Notes: generated by a model from the sequence alone, not told the origin. Shown: positions 1 to 4,787, counted from the first letter of the stretch. The stretch: DNA of 6,459 nucleotides from Gammaproteobacteria bacterium GWE2_37_16 (GCA_001801285.1 MGXG01000032.1:1-6459), one strand, 5' to 3'. Numbers and translations: made by a program.

Positions 1-89
1 CAATTACCGCGCTTGCCGTTGTTAACGAAGAACATAAAATTCTTGGTGTTATTCATATGCATGATATCTTAAAAGCAGGATTGGTTTAA
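1..89 (+). CDS. kdsD: KdsD, arabinose-5-phosphate isomerase, C-terminal end only (partial)
   Basis: Only the last 28 codons are present (reading from base 3, TAA at 87-89), and the gene runs off the left edge. The fragment ends LGVIHMHDILKAGLV, which closely matches the end of E. coli KdsD as I recall it (LGVLHMHDLLRAGVV), the tail of the second CBS domain. KdsD is a cytoplasmic SIS-CBS enzyme that converts ribulose 5-phosphate to arabinose 5-phosphate, the first step toward the Kdo sugar of lipopolysaccharide. The family normally sits just upstream of kdsC and the lpt genes, and the lpt genes do follow here on the same strand. Its substrate is also the substrate of Rpe, encoded at 4844. The isomerase active site lies outside the window, so the call rests on the C-terminal motif plus context. 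Confidence 0.8.
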   Translation, partial: ITALAVVNEEHKILGVIHMHDILKAGLV

Positions 90-142
90 TAAGCAATGTT
101 GCATTTTGAATTAATGAAATATTTACAAATCTCGGGGATAAT

Positions 143-493
143 ATGTTGAAGTTAAACAAAATTTTATTTACATATCTGCTTTTTGGCAGCTTTTTTTTCA
201 GTCAACAAATTCTCGCCAAAGAGTATTGTACAAAAAACAACACGACCGCCAAAATGAGTTTCACTGAAGCTCAACAAATCGCCTCCGCAAGCAAAGAATG
301 TGTAAAAGTGGGCAAATTTAAAAAGAATCATTGGTGTAATGAAATTTCAGGAACTTGGTGGATTGGTTTGCACACAAAAAAAACAAATTGCTCACCTGCT
401 TGCGTCATCAATATAGTGGATAAAAGTGCCGATGTTAATTACATGTGCATGGGACTTCTACCTCCCCAAAAAACCTCCTCCAAAAACAAGTAA
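143..493 (+). CDS. Uncharacterised secreted cysteine-rich protein (116 aa)
   Basis: I do not recognise a named family. The N-terminus looks like a Sec signal peptide: basic start (K3, K6), hydrophobic core at about residues 7-19, and likely cleavage after ILA at residue 25. No lipobox cysteine is evident. The mature part of about 91 residues has six cysteines (29, 53, 65, 83, 87, 102), enough for three disulfides. It also has distinctive patches: CNEISGTWW (65-73) and CSPACV (83-88), with a further cysteine at 102. The tail is polar and lysine-rich. The C..GTWW..L....C.PAC layout reminds me of small secreted proteins in related bacteria, but I cannot name them. The start is ATG with GGGGA five bases upstream (134-138). 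It lies 53 bases after kdsD and 18 bases before the lpt fusion, in the place usually held by kdsC; it is clearly not KdsC, having no HAD motifs. A periplasmic or secreted location is inferred. Confidence 0.75.
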   Translation: MLKLNKILFTYLLFGSFFFSQQILAKEYCTKNNTTAKMSFTEAQQIASASKECVKVGKFKKNHWCNEISGTWWIGLHTKKTNCSPACVINIVDKSADVNYMCMGLLPPQKTSSKNK

Positions 494-511
494 ACTAAAT
501 ATGGAATTAAC

Positions 512-1513
512 TTGAAAACAAAATTTTCTATTCTGACCACATTTCTGTTCCTATTTCTCGGTATAGGCTGGTGGCTCACTTTTAATTTAGTGCGCTCTAA
601 CTTAGATCATATTGCTGAAACACCAAATCAGCCTGACATTTTTATGACCAATGTCACTTATTGGAAAATGGATCCAGTCACAGGACTTGCAACACACCAA
701 CTAACCACCTCCAAAATAACACACCACCCCCTGGATGATGAATATGATCTTACCGCCCCGGAAGCCACCATTCTAAGCTCAGAAAAACAATTATGGAAAA
801 TTCAGGCAAATTATGGAAAAAGCAAACAAAATCAAATAATTATTGATCTTTCAGGAAATGTAAATATTCAACAATTTTCTGATCTTATTGCAAAAAATCC
901 TAGTCTTTCAATTGCAACTGAAGCTTTAACTTTTTATCCAGAAAAACAGTATGCGGAAACCAAACAACCACTGCTTATAACCCAGCCAAACAGCGCGGTA
1001 AAAGCGGTAGGTGGAAACATGGATTTTAAAGAAAACATTTTGCAATTATCTTCCATGGTGGAGGGACAATATACTCCAGAAAAAAAAACCGGTGAAACTT
1101 CACCGCAACCAGCGATGTATAAGGCCAACCAGGCAAAATGCCAAGAAAAAAATAATCTGTGCATTTACACAGGTGATGTAAAATTCAATCAAGGAACAAG
1201 TGCAATGGACGCTCCCAATATATTGGTCTATCGCGATAATAGTAATATCATACAAAAAATCCTTGCCACAGGAACGCCAGCACACTACCAAACAATTAAT
1301 GATCAAACCAAAAAACCGCTCAATGCCACAGCACAAAAAATTGAAATTTTTCCGCTGCAAAATTTAATGACTCTAACCGGCACAGCGGAGATAGATGAAG
1401 AACAAAATAAATTCACCAGTGACTATATAAAATACGATATAAAAAAACAAACCATTATGTCACTACCTAACCCCAACAGTTTAACAACAATTTTTTTGCC
1501 GCCACAACCATAA
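512..1513 (+). CDS. lptCA: LptC-LptA fusion, LPS transport bridge protein (333 aa)
   Basis: One continuous ORF carries two proteins that are normally separate. Residues 1-187 match LptC: a short cytoplasmic start, one membrane anchor (about 5-27), then a periplasmic beta-jellyroll region that includes WKIQANYGK (95-103), LSGNVNIQ (113-120) and AVGGNMDFKENILQLSSMVEGQY (around 165-187). After a polar linker (188-201), residues 202-333 match mature LptA/OstA: YTGDVKFNQGT (219-229), ATGTPAHYQ (252-260), LTGTAEI (288-294) and a final TTIFLPPQ, the equivalent of TTVLVPSQ in E. coli. No LptA signal peptide remains, so the LptA part would be exported by the LptC anchor and stay tethered to the inner membrane. 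LptC normally passes LPS from LptB2FG to LptA through edge-to-edge contact; the fusion makes this contact intramolecular. The start is TTG, with GGA six bases upstream at 503-505. The first in-frame ATG (M45) would lose the anchor. See the possible frameshift site at 1060-1105. Confidence 0.9.
   Translation: MKTKFSILTTFLFLFLGIGWWLTFNLVRSNLDHIAETPNQPDIFMTNVTYWKMDPVTGLATHQLTTSKITHHPLDDEYDLTAPEATILSSEKQLWKIQANYGKSKQNQIIIDLSGNVNIQQFSDLIAKNPSLSIATEALTFYPEKQYAETKQPLLITQPNSAVKAVGGNMDFKENILQLSSMVEGQYTPEKKTGETSPQPAMYKANQAKCQEKNNLCIYTGDVKFNQGTSAMDAPNILVYRDNSNIIQKILATGTPAHYQTINDQTKKPLNATAQKIEIFPLQNLMTLTGTAEIDEEQNKFTSDYIKYDIKKQTIMSLPNPNSLTTIFLPPQP
1060..1105 (+). promoter_or_regulatory. Candidate programmed -1 frameshift or transcriptional slippage site at the LptC/LptA junction
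   Basis: Seen in the sequence, in order: GGAGGG at 1060-1065, a run of nine A at 1080-1088 holding the heptamer A AAA AAA (1081-1087) in the zero-frame phase, and a stem-loop. The stem is CGGTGA (1090-1095) with TCACCG (1100-1105), loop AACT, beginning 2 bases after the heptamer. A -1 shift reads AAC CGG TGA (1087-1095), giving a 194-residue product that ends right after the LptC domain. One inserted A during transcription gives the same protein. The layout resembles dnaX, where an SD-like element, an A-rich heptamer and a hairpin shift ribosomes into an early stop. Caveats: eight-A runs also occur in lptB, folD and the small ORF at 143, the SD gap (15 bases) is a little long, and the hairpin gap is short. 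Function is inferred. Confidence 0.45.
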
Positions 1514-1540
1514 AAAAGAAATTATGAATTTCAAATGATG

Positions 1541-1565
1541 GAACCGCTTCGCGATGTTTTTATTT
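1541..1565 (+). terminator. Weak candidate intrinsic terminator after the lptC-lptA fusion
   Basis: About 28 bases after the fusion stop, AACCGC (1542-1547) can pair with GCG (1551-1553) and GTT (1556-1558) around the loop TTC, with a two-base bulge (AT, 1554-1555). The last pairs run into TTTTTATTT (1557-1565). The stem is short and bulged, so termination is probably partial at best. Its position before a separate promoter candidate for lptB supports it slightly. Confidence 0.3.
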
Positions 1566-1592
1566 AGATAAGCAAATAAAATTATGTTGTAA

Positions 1593-1611
1593 ATCAATGC
1601 GTTCCATTGAT
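1593..1611. repeat. Perfect inverted repeat, possible operator
   Basis: ATCAATG (1593-1599) and CATTGAT (1605-1611) are exact reverse complements separated by CGTTC. The stem is AT-rich and has no T tract after it, so it does not look like a terminator. A 19-base dyad about 35 bases upstream of the candidate -35 box would suit a dimeric regulator, but no matching regulator is known from the window. Confidence 0.35.
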
Positions 1612-1646
1612 AACTTTAATTTCTCCAAATAACAAAAAACAATTGG

Positions 1647-1675
1647 GCGACATTCTGTTAAAAATTTAATATTAT
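1647..1675 (+). promoter_or_regulatory. Candidate sigma70 promoter for lptB
   Basis: GCGACA (1647-1652, 4/6 to the -35 consensus), a 17-base spacer, then TATTAT (1670-1675, 5/6 to the -10 consensus). Transcription would begin near 1682, about 45 bases before the lptB ATG. In AT-rich DNA such matches arise often by chance. The support is correct spacing and placement in a long gap before a gene that otherwise depends on read-through. Confidence 0.4.
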
Positions 1676-1692
1676 AGGCTTGACTACCATTT

Positions 1693-1720
1693 AAAATTTA
1701 ACATTCAAAATTCAACATTT
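1693..1720 (+). repeat. Tandem 14-bp repeat in the lptB leader
   Basis: AAAATTTAACATTC (1693-1706) is followed directly by AAAATTCAACATTT (1707-1720), 12 of 14 identical. A third, looser copy, AAAATTTAATATTA, lies at 1661-1674 and overlaps the -10 candidate. The repeat ends 7 bases before the lptB ATG, where a Shine-Dalgarno sequence would be expected; none is seen. It may simply be drift in AT-rich DNA, or an unstructured A/U-rich ribosome-binding leader. Confidence 0.45.
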
Positions 1721-1727
1721 CATCAAG

Positions 1728-2453
1728 ATGAGTCTCTTAAAAGCCGAACACTTAGAAAAAAAATATAGAAACCGCAAGGTAGTGCAAGATATTTCCTTGC
1801 AAATCAAACACACAGAAATTGTTGGTTTGTTAGGACCAAATGGTGCAGGTAAAACTACCAGCTTTTATATGATCGTCGGTTTGGTTCCCCCAAGCCACGG
1901 AAAAATATCACTTGACGATAAAGATATAACCAAACTGGCCATGCACGAACGCGCACGTTTGGGCATCGGCTATCTACCTCAAGAAGCTTCGATTTTCCGC
2001 AAACTCAGTGTCAGTGATAATATCATGGCAATATTGGAGTTACGCTCAGAATTAAGCAAACAAGAACAACAACAACGTTTGGAAAAACTATTAAAAGAAT
2101 TTCATATTGAACATTTGCGAGACAATATTGGGAACAGCTTGTCTGGTGGTGAACGTCGCCGCGTTGAAATCGCCCGTACTTTAGCAATGGAACCAAAATT
2201 TATTTTACTCGACGAACCATTTGCCGGTATCGACCCGATCTCAATTATCGATATTAAAAAAATTATCATTCAACTTCACAAAAAAGGTATTGGAATTCTT
2301 ATCACCGATCACAATGTCCGAGAAACTTTGGCAATTTGTCAACGCGCTTATATCGTGAGTGATGGTTTTGTCATCGCAAGTGGTTCACCACAAGAAATTA
2401 TGGCAAATAAACAAGTAAGGGAAGTATATCTTGGAGATGAATTTGATTTATAA
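1728..2453 (+). CDS. lptB: LptB, LPS export ABC transporter ATPase (241 aa)
   Basis: LptB is the cytoplasmic ATPase of the LptB2FG transporter that extracts LPS from the inner membrane and pushes it along LptC and LptA. All ABC elements are present: Walker A GPNGAGKT (36-43), Q-loop at Q85 in YLPQEASIFRKLSV, signature LSGGE (138-142), Walker B FILLDE (158-163) with catalytic E163, and switch H195 in ITDHNVRET. Length and catalytic numbering match E. coli LptB exactly. The C-terminal YLGDEF (234-239), a region important for function in E. coli, is intact. The ATG is preceded only by ATCAAG, with no convincing Shine-Dalgarno sequence. The gene is set apart from the fusion by 214 bases with its own promoter candidate. 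LptF and LptG, its membrane partners, are not in the window, as is usual. The next gene is hpf, with no rpoN between. Confidence 0.98.
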   Translation: MSLLKAEHLEKKYRNRKVVQDISLQIKHTEIVGLLGPNGAGKTTSFYMIVGLVPPSHGKISLDDKDITKLAMHERARLGIGYLPQEASIFRKLSVSDNIMAILELRSELSKQEQQQRLEKLLKEFHIEHLRDNIGNSLSGGERRRVEIARTLAMEPKFILLDEPFAGIDPISIIDIKKIIIQLHKKGIGILITDHNVRETLAICQRAYIVSDGFVIASGSPQEIMANKQVREVYLGDEFDL

Positions 2454-2582
2454 TCTAATTTTGTGGGAAGTAAAATTAACCAGCCGCAGGATTCGGCTTA
2501 AGGAATTTTAAATTATAAACAACTATACTATATTCAAAAAACAGTGAACTTTTTAGTCAACCAATTAAACACGGAGCACAAC
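2454..2582. other. Gap between lptB and hpf, where rpoN would normally lie
   Basis: The 129 bases contain a small hairpin, AGCCG (2482-2486) with CGGCT (2494-2498) around a 7-base loop, without a proper T tract. Two -10-like hexamers follow, TATAAA (2514-2519) and TATACT (2524-2529). Neither has a good -35 box at 16-18 bases, so a dedicated hpf promoter is possible but not shown. There is no trace of rpoN coding sequence. Confidence 0.4.
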
Positions 2583-2924
2583 ATGCAGCAAATTCAATTT
2601 ACAGGTCAAAATGTCGTCATAACCCCAACTTTGAGAGAATTCACACACACAAAATTCAAACGTTTAGAACGTTATGCTGATCGCATCACGAGCTTACACG
2701 TAGTTTTTAGCGTAGATAATAATAAAGAAAACCCACAGTTTGCCGAAGCAAAAATCCACTTTCCGGGCACAGAAATTCACGCAAGCGCAGAATCAGAAGA
2801 TATGTACAAAACTATTGATTTATTAGTCGATAAGCTAGCGCGGCAGTTAGGTAAACACAAAGGAAAAAGCGATGGCAAAAAACGAGGTCAACATAAGATA
2901 CTCAAAGAACAAGACGAGGATTAA
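2583..2924 (+). CDS. hpf: HPF, hibernation promoting factor / sigma54 modulation protein (113 aa)
   Basis: Short-form HPF binds the 30S decoding region and promotes inactive 100S ribosome dimers in stationary phase. The family pattern runs through the protein: MQQIQFTGQNVVITPTLREF (1-20), KFKRLERYADRI (24-35), a middle beta-sheet part, then EIHASAESEDMYKTIDLLVDKL (64-85) and ARQLGKHKGK (86-95). E. coli HPF has 95 residues; the extra 18 here form a charged tail (KKRGQHKILKEQDED at the end). It lacks the long-form C-terminal dimerisation domain. I chose the ATG at 2583, preceded by GGAG at 2573-2576 and aligned with the family start. An in-frame GTG at 2544 would add 13 residues with no family match. 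In E. coli hpf follows rpoN; here it follows lptB directly after 129 bases. It converges on zapD with 7 bases between stops. Confidence 0.95.
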   Translation: MQQIQFTGQNVVITPTLREFTHTKFKRLERYADRITSLHVVFSVDNNKENPQFAEAKIHFPGTEIHASAESEDMYKTIDLLVDKLARQLGKHKGKSDGKKRGQHKILKEQDED

Positions 2925-2931
2925 CCTGTTC

Positions 2932-3708
2932 TTATATCTTACAGCACGCCAAATCAAATTTGATATCTTTGTTCATCTGTACAGGACGCCCAAAAGTATT
3001 AAGTTCATAAAAATGAATAGAAAGACGATGCCGACCAACGCTGATTTCAGGATAAACTAAGTCAGCAGTCGGCAAAGCAACACGCACCATTTGATAAGCC
3101 AACCTCGTATCAAAATCCATTTGATAAAAACCATGTTTGGCAACCGCTGAATCCAAAATGACACTTTCTCTAATCAAACGCAACAACAAACTAATAATCG
3201 CTTTTAGCTCCAGGAAACTACTCAGCCATTCATCCAATTGTTTTCGTCTAATCTGCACCGATTGTTGCAACCAAAGATGATAAGATGGAACACTAAAAGC
3301 ACAAGTTCCACCACTCGTACTCATGCGTTGCAAAATAGTTATAATGAACTCATTTTCTTTTAGATTTTGCCCAGCTCTACCACTATTATTGAGTTTTTCC
3401 AACATTTGATTAATTTGATCATGCAGATGTATCAATTTTTTTTCGTCAATGTTACTTGGCAACTTTTTCCCTATAAAACCAGACAAAGAAACAACATACA
3501 TCCCTAAAGCTTTACTTAGTTTTGTTTTCAAATCAGGACGATCGGCAACATTTAAAATTTCCAATATTGTTTCTAAAGTAGTGCGTGTACCCCAGCCAGA
3601 ATCATCATCGATATAATGCTTTGCCTTCTGAAAAAGGAATTCCAAACGCAAACATAACCTAACACATTCGTTAAGTGGTTGCTCATATGTGGTAATTACT
3701 GGTGACAT
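2932..3708 (-). CDS. zapD: ZapD, FtsZ-associated cell division protein (258 aa)
   Basis: ZapD (YacF, DUF1342) is a cytoplasmic protein that binds the FtsZ C-terminus and bundles protofilaments at the Z-ring. The family pattern is clear: YEQPLNE (8-14), RLEFLFQ (21-27), a helical N-terminal half, SGGTCAFSVPSYHLWL (132-147), KHGFYQ (191-196), and a beta-rich end LVYPEISVGRHRLSIHFYE (217-235), finishing FDLACC (251-256) plus two residues. E. coli ZapD has 247 residues and also ends in FELACC. The N-terminus is a few residues longer than in E. coli, and no Shine-Dalgarno sequence precedes the ATG at 3706-3708. In many gammaproteobacteria zapD lies with coaE and yacG; here it follows rsmI on the same strand after 67 bases, so co-transcription is likely. 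Its stop faces that of hpf. Confidence 0.95.
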   Translation of the reverse strand: MSPVITTYEQPLNECVRLCLRLEFLFQKAKHYIDDDSGWGTRTTLETILEILNVADRPDLKTKLSKALGMYVVSLSGFIGKKLPSNIDEKKLIHLHDQINQMLEKLNNSGRAGQNLKENEFIITILQRMSTSGGTCAFSVPSYHLWLQQSVQIRRKQLDEWLSSFLELKAIISLLLRLIRESVILDSAVAKHGFYQMDFDTRLAYQMVRVALPTADLVYPEISVGRHRLSIHFYELNTFGRPVQMNKDIKFDLACCKI

Positions 3709-3738
3709 ACAATTGGATATTTTTGTTTTACTGAAAAC

Positions 3739-3777
3739 AACACATTGATTTGCATAGTAATTTATTCAACATATCTT
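3739..3777. repeat. 39-bp diverged repeat, copy 1 (upstream of zapD)
   Basis: This segment aligns without gaps to 4721-4759, with 29 of 39 bases identical by my hand count. Two 9-base blocks match exactly: CATTGATTT (3743-3751) and ACATATCTT (3769-3777). It fills most of the short gap between rsmI and zapD and touches the rsmI stop. AT-rich composition raises the chance of coincidence. Confidence 0.35.
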
Positions 3778-4649
3778 CAAGATCTGTCGTCATTTGCTTT
3801 TTTCGACTGCAACATTGCACTATACAATTTTTTCCTGGATATTCTATTATTAAATATTTTCACCGTTAAATCAACCGCTTGAGAACCAGGTAACTCTGCG
3901 GTTAATATTTTTAAAATACGCTCCATATCCAATTCCTCAGTATCAGTTACTGCCTCTTCAACTCCGTGCACAATTAAAACAATCTCACCTTTGCGTTGCT
4001 GTGAATTATTTTCCACAAAATCATAAATTTCCTGTAAAGTTCCAGATTGGATAGTTTCATACATTTTGGTCAATTCCCGCGCATAAACCGCCATTCTGTT
4101 CGCACCAAAAACCCCAATCATTGTAAGAAGAGATTCTAAAATACGGTGTATTGATTCGTAAAAAATTATACTTCTGGTTTCAGATTTAAGTTTTTCTAGT
4201 TTTTGTCGACGTTGTGTCGCTTTTGCCGGTAAAAATCCTTCAAAAACAAAACGATCAGTAGGTAAACCCGACACACTAAGGGCTGCTATCGCTGCGCATG
4301 GTCCTGGAATTGGCACAATTTTATGTTGAGCAGCTTGAGCTATAGTCACTAATTGATAACCAGGATCACTAATCAGCGGAGTACCCGCATCAGAAATCAG
4401 AGCAATATTTTTATTTTCCGCTAATTTCTCTAAAATTAACTTACTGCGAAACTCTTCATTGTGTTCATGCAAAGAAATCAATGGTGTTTTAATGCAATAA
4501 TTATCAAGAAGCTTTTTACTTTGCCTGGTATCTTCAGCCGCAATCAAATCAACACTTTGCAAAACCTCTAAAGCACGCAGAGTAATATCCTTCAAATTAC
4601 CAATTGGCGTAGCAACAATGTATAAAGTACCAAAATTTTTTGTGTTCAT
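3777..4649 (-). CDS. rsmI: RsmI, 16S rRNA (cytidine-1402-2'-O)-methyltransferase (290 aa)
   Basis: RsmI adds the 2'-O-methyl group of m4Cm1402 in the ribosomal P site, using S-adenosylmethionine. The tetrapyrrole-methylase fold motifs are all visible: GTLYIVATPIGNL (7-19), IAAEDTR (36-42), LHEHNE (60-65), SDAGTPLISDPG (86-97), PIPGPCAA (113-120), LPTDRFVFEGFLPAK (129-143), FYESIHR (163-169), ARELTK (190-195) and RKGEIVLIV (219-227). A C-terminal helical region (about 240-283, ILTAELPGSQAVDL onward) corresponds to the RsmI helix-turn-helix domain. E. coli RsmI has 286 residues. The start ATG (4647-4649) has only a weak TTTAAG upstream. It is first on the minus strand, with zapD next, and is divergent from rpe across 194 bases. 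A TTGCCA on the minus strand (complement of 4737-4742) could be a -35 box, but no good -10 follows it. Confidence 0.98.
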   Translation of the reverse strand: MNTKNFGTLYIVATPIGNLKDITLRALEVLQSVDLIAAEDTRQSKKLLDNYCIKTPLISLHEHNEEFRSKLILEKLAENKNIALISDAGTPLISDPGYQLVTIAQAAQHKIVPIPGPCAAIAALSVSGLPTDRFVFEGFLPAKATQRRQKLEKLKSETRSIIFYESIHRILESLLTMIGVFGANRMAVYARELTKMYETIQSGTLQEIYDFVENNSQQRKGEIVLIVHGVEEAVTDTEELDMERILKILTAELPGSQAVDLTVKIFNNRISRKKLYSAMLQSKKANDDRS

Positions 4650-4720
4650 CTTAAATTTATTCGTTTTGTAGCCGCAAACTCTGTAGTTTTTGTGCTATTA
4701 CCCATTTTAACTTTAAAAAT

Positions 4721-4759
4721 AACCCATTGATTTATATGGCAATCATTTTCACATATCTT
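4721..4759. repeat. 39-bp diverged repeat, copy 2 (rsmI/rpe divergent gap)
   Basis: This is the partner of the segment at 3739-3777, sharing CATTGATTT (4725-4733) and ACATATCTT (4751-4759) at the same spacing. It lies upstream of rsmI on the minus strand and abuts the -35 box of the rpe promoter, so it could be a shared control element or a degraded small repeat. Confidence 0.35.
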
Positions 4760-4787
4760 TGTACTGTTTTTATTTTACTGTTATAAT
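4759..4787 (+). promoter_or_regulatory. Sigma70 promoter for rpe-folD
   Basis: A perfect TATAAT -10 box (4782-4787) lies 17 bases after TTGTAC (4759-4764, 3/6 to the -35 consensus). Transcription would begin near 4794, giving a leader of about 50 bases. It is the best promoter in the window and points at rpe within the divergent gap. Confidence 0.65.

Larger units (their letters stand above)
1514..1727. other. 214-base intergenic region between the lptC-lptA fusion and lptB
   Basis: lptA and lptB are normally nearly contiguous, so a gap of this size is unusual. It holds, in order: a possible weak terminator (1541-1565), a perfect 7-bp inverted repeat ATCAATG/CATTGAT around a 5-base spacer (1593-1611), a sigma70 promoter candidate (1647-1675), and a 14-bp tandem repeat reaching almost to the lptB start (1693-1720). 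I see no ORF with coding character and no RNA gene. Confidence 0.7.

Noticed and set aside
491..511. The small secreted ORF and the lpt fusion are in the same reading frame, parted by one TAA and six codons, which could suggest stop read-through.
   Set aside because: Read-through would place a signal-peptide protein ahead of the LptC anchor, which makes no topological sense. The TTG has its own GGA signal, and a shared frame has a one-in-three chance.
1080..1105. On the minus strand the stem-loop plus nine T looks like a textbook intrinsic terminator.
   Set aside because: No minus-strand gene leads into it, since the opposite-strand ORFs here are shadows of the lpt fusion. It remains the main competing reading of the hairpin and A run, so it should be kept in mind when testing the recoding idea.
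1115..1117. An in-frame internal ATG (M202) at the start of the LptA domain, a possible independent LptA start.
   Set aside because: There is no Shine-Dalgarno sequence at the right distance and no signal peptide follows, so the product would be stranded in the cytoplasm.
1147..1155. A second slippery-looking A AAA AAT with an immediate -1 TAA in the LptA domain.
   Set aside because: It has no hairpin or SD-like element, it would cut the LptA fold near its start, and such A runs are frequent in this AT-rich sequence.
934..1360. Two minus-strand ORFs inside the lpt fusion.
   Set aside because: They are antisense shadows with biased composition, no start signals and no family resemblance.
2482..2498. 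Small hairpin AGCCG/CGGCT between lptB and hpf as a terminator.
   Set aside because: The stem is only 5 bp with a 7-base loop, and no uninterrupted T tract follows.
2544..2582. In-frame GTG start extending HPF by 13 residues.
   Set aside because: The extra residues match nothing in the family. The ATG at 2583 has GGAG six bases upstream and aligns with the HPF start.
2872..3060. 62-residue + strand ORF across the hpf/zapD junction.
   Set aside because: It overlaps two well-supported genes and has no recognisable protein character.
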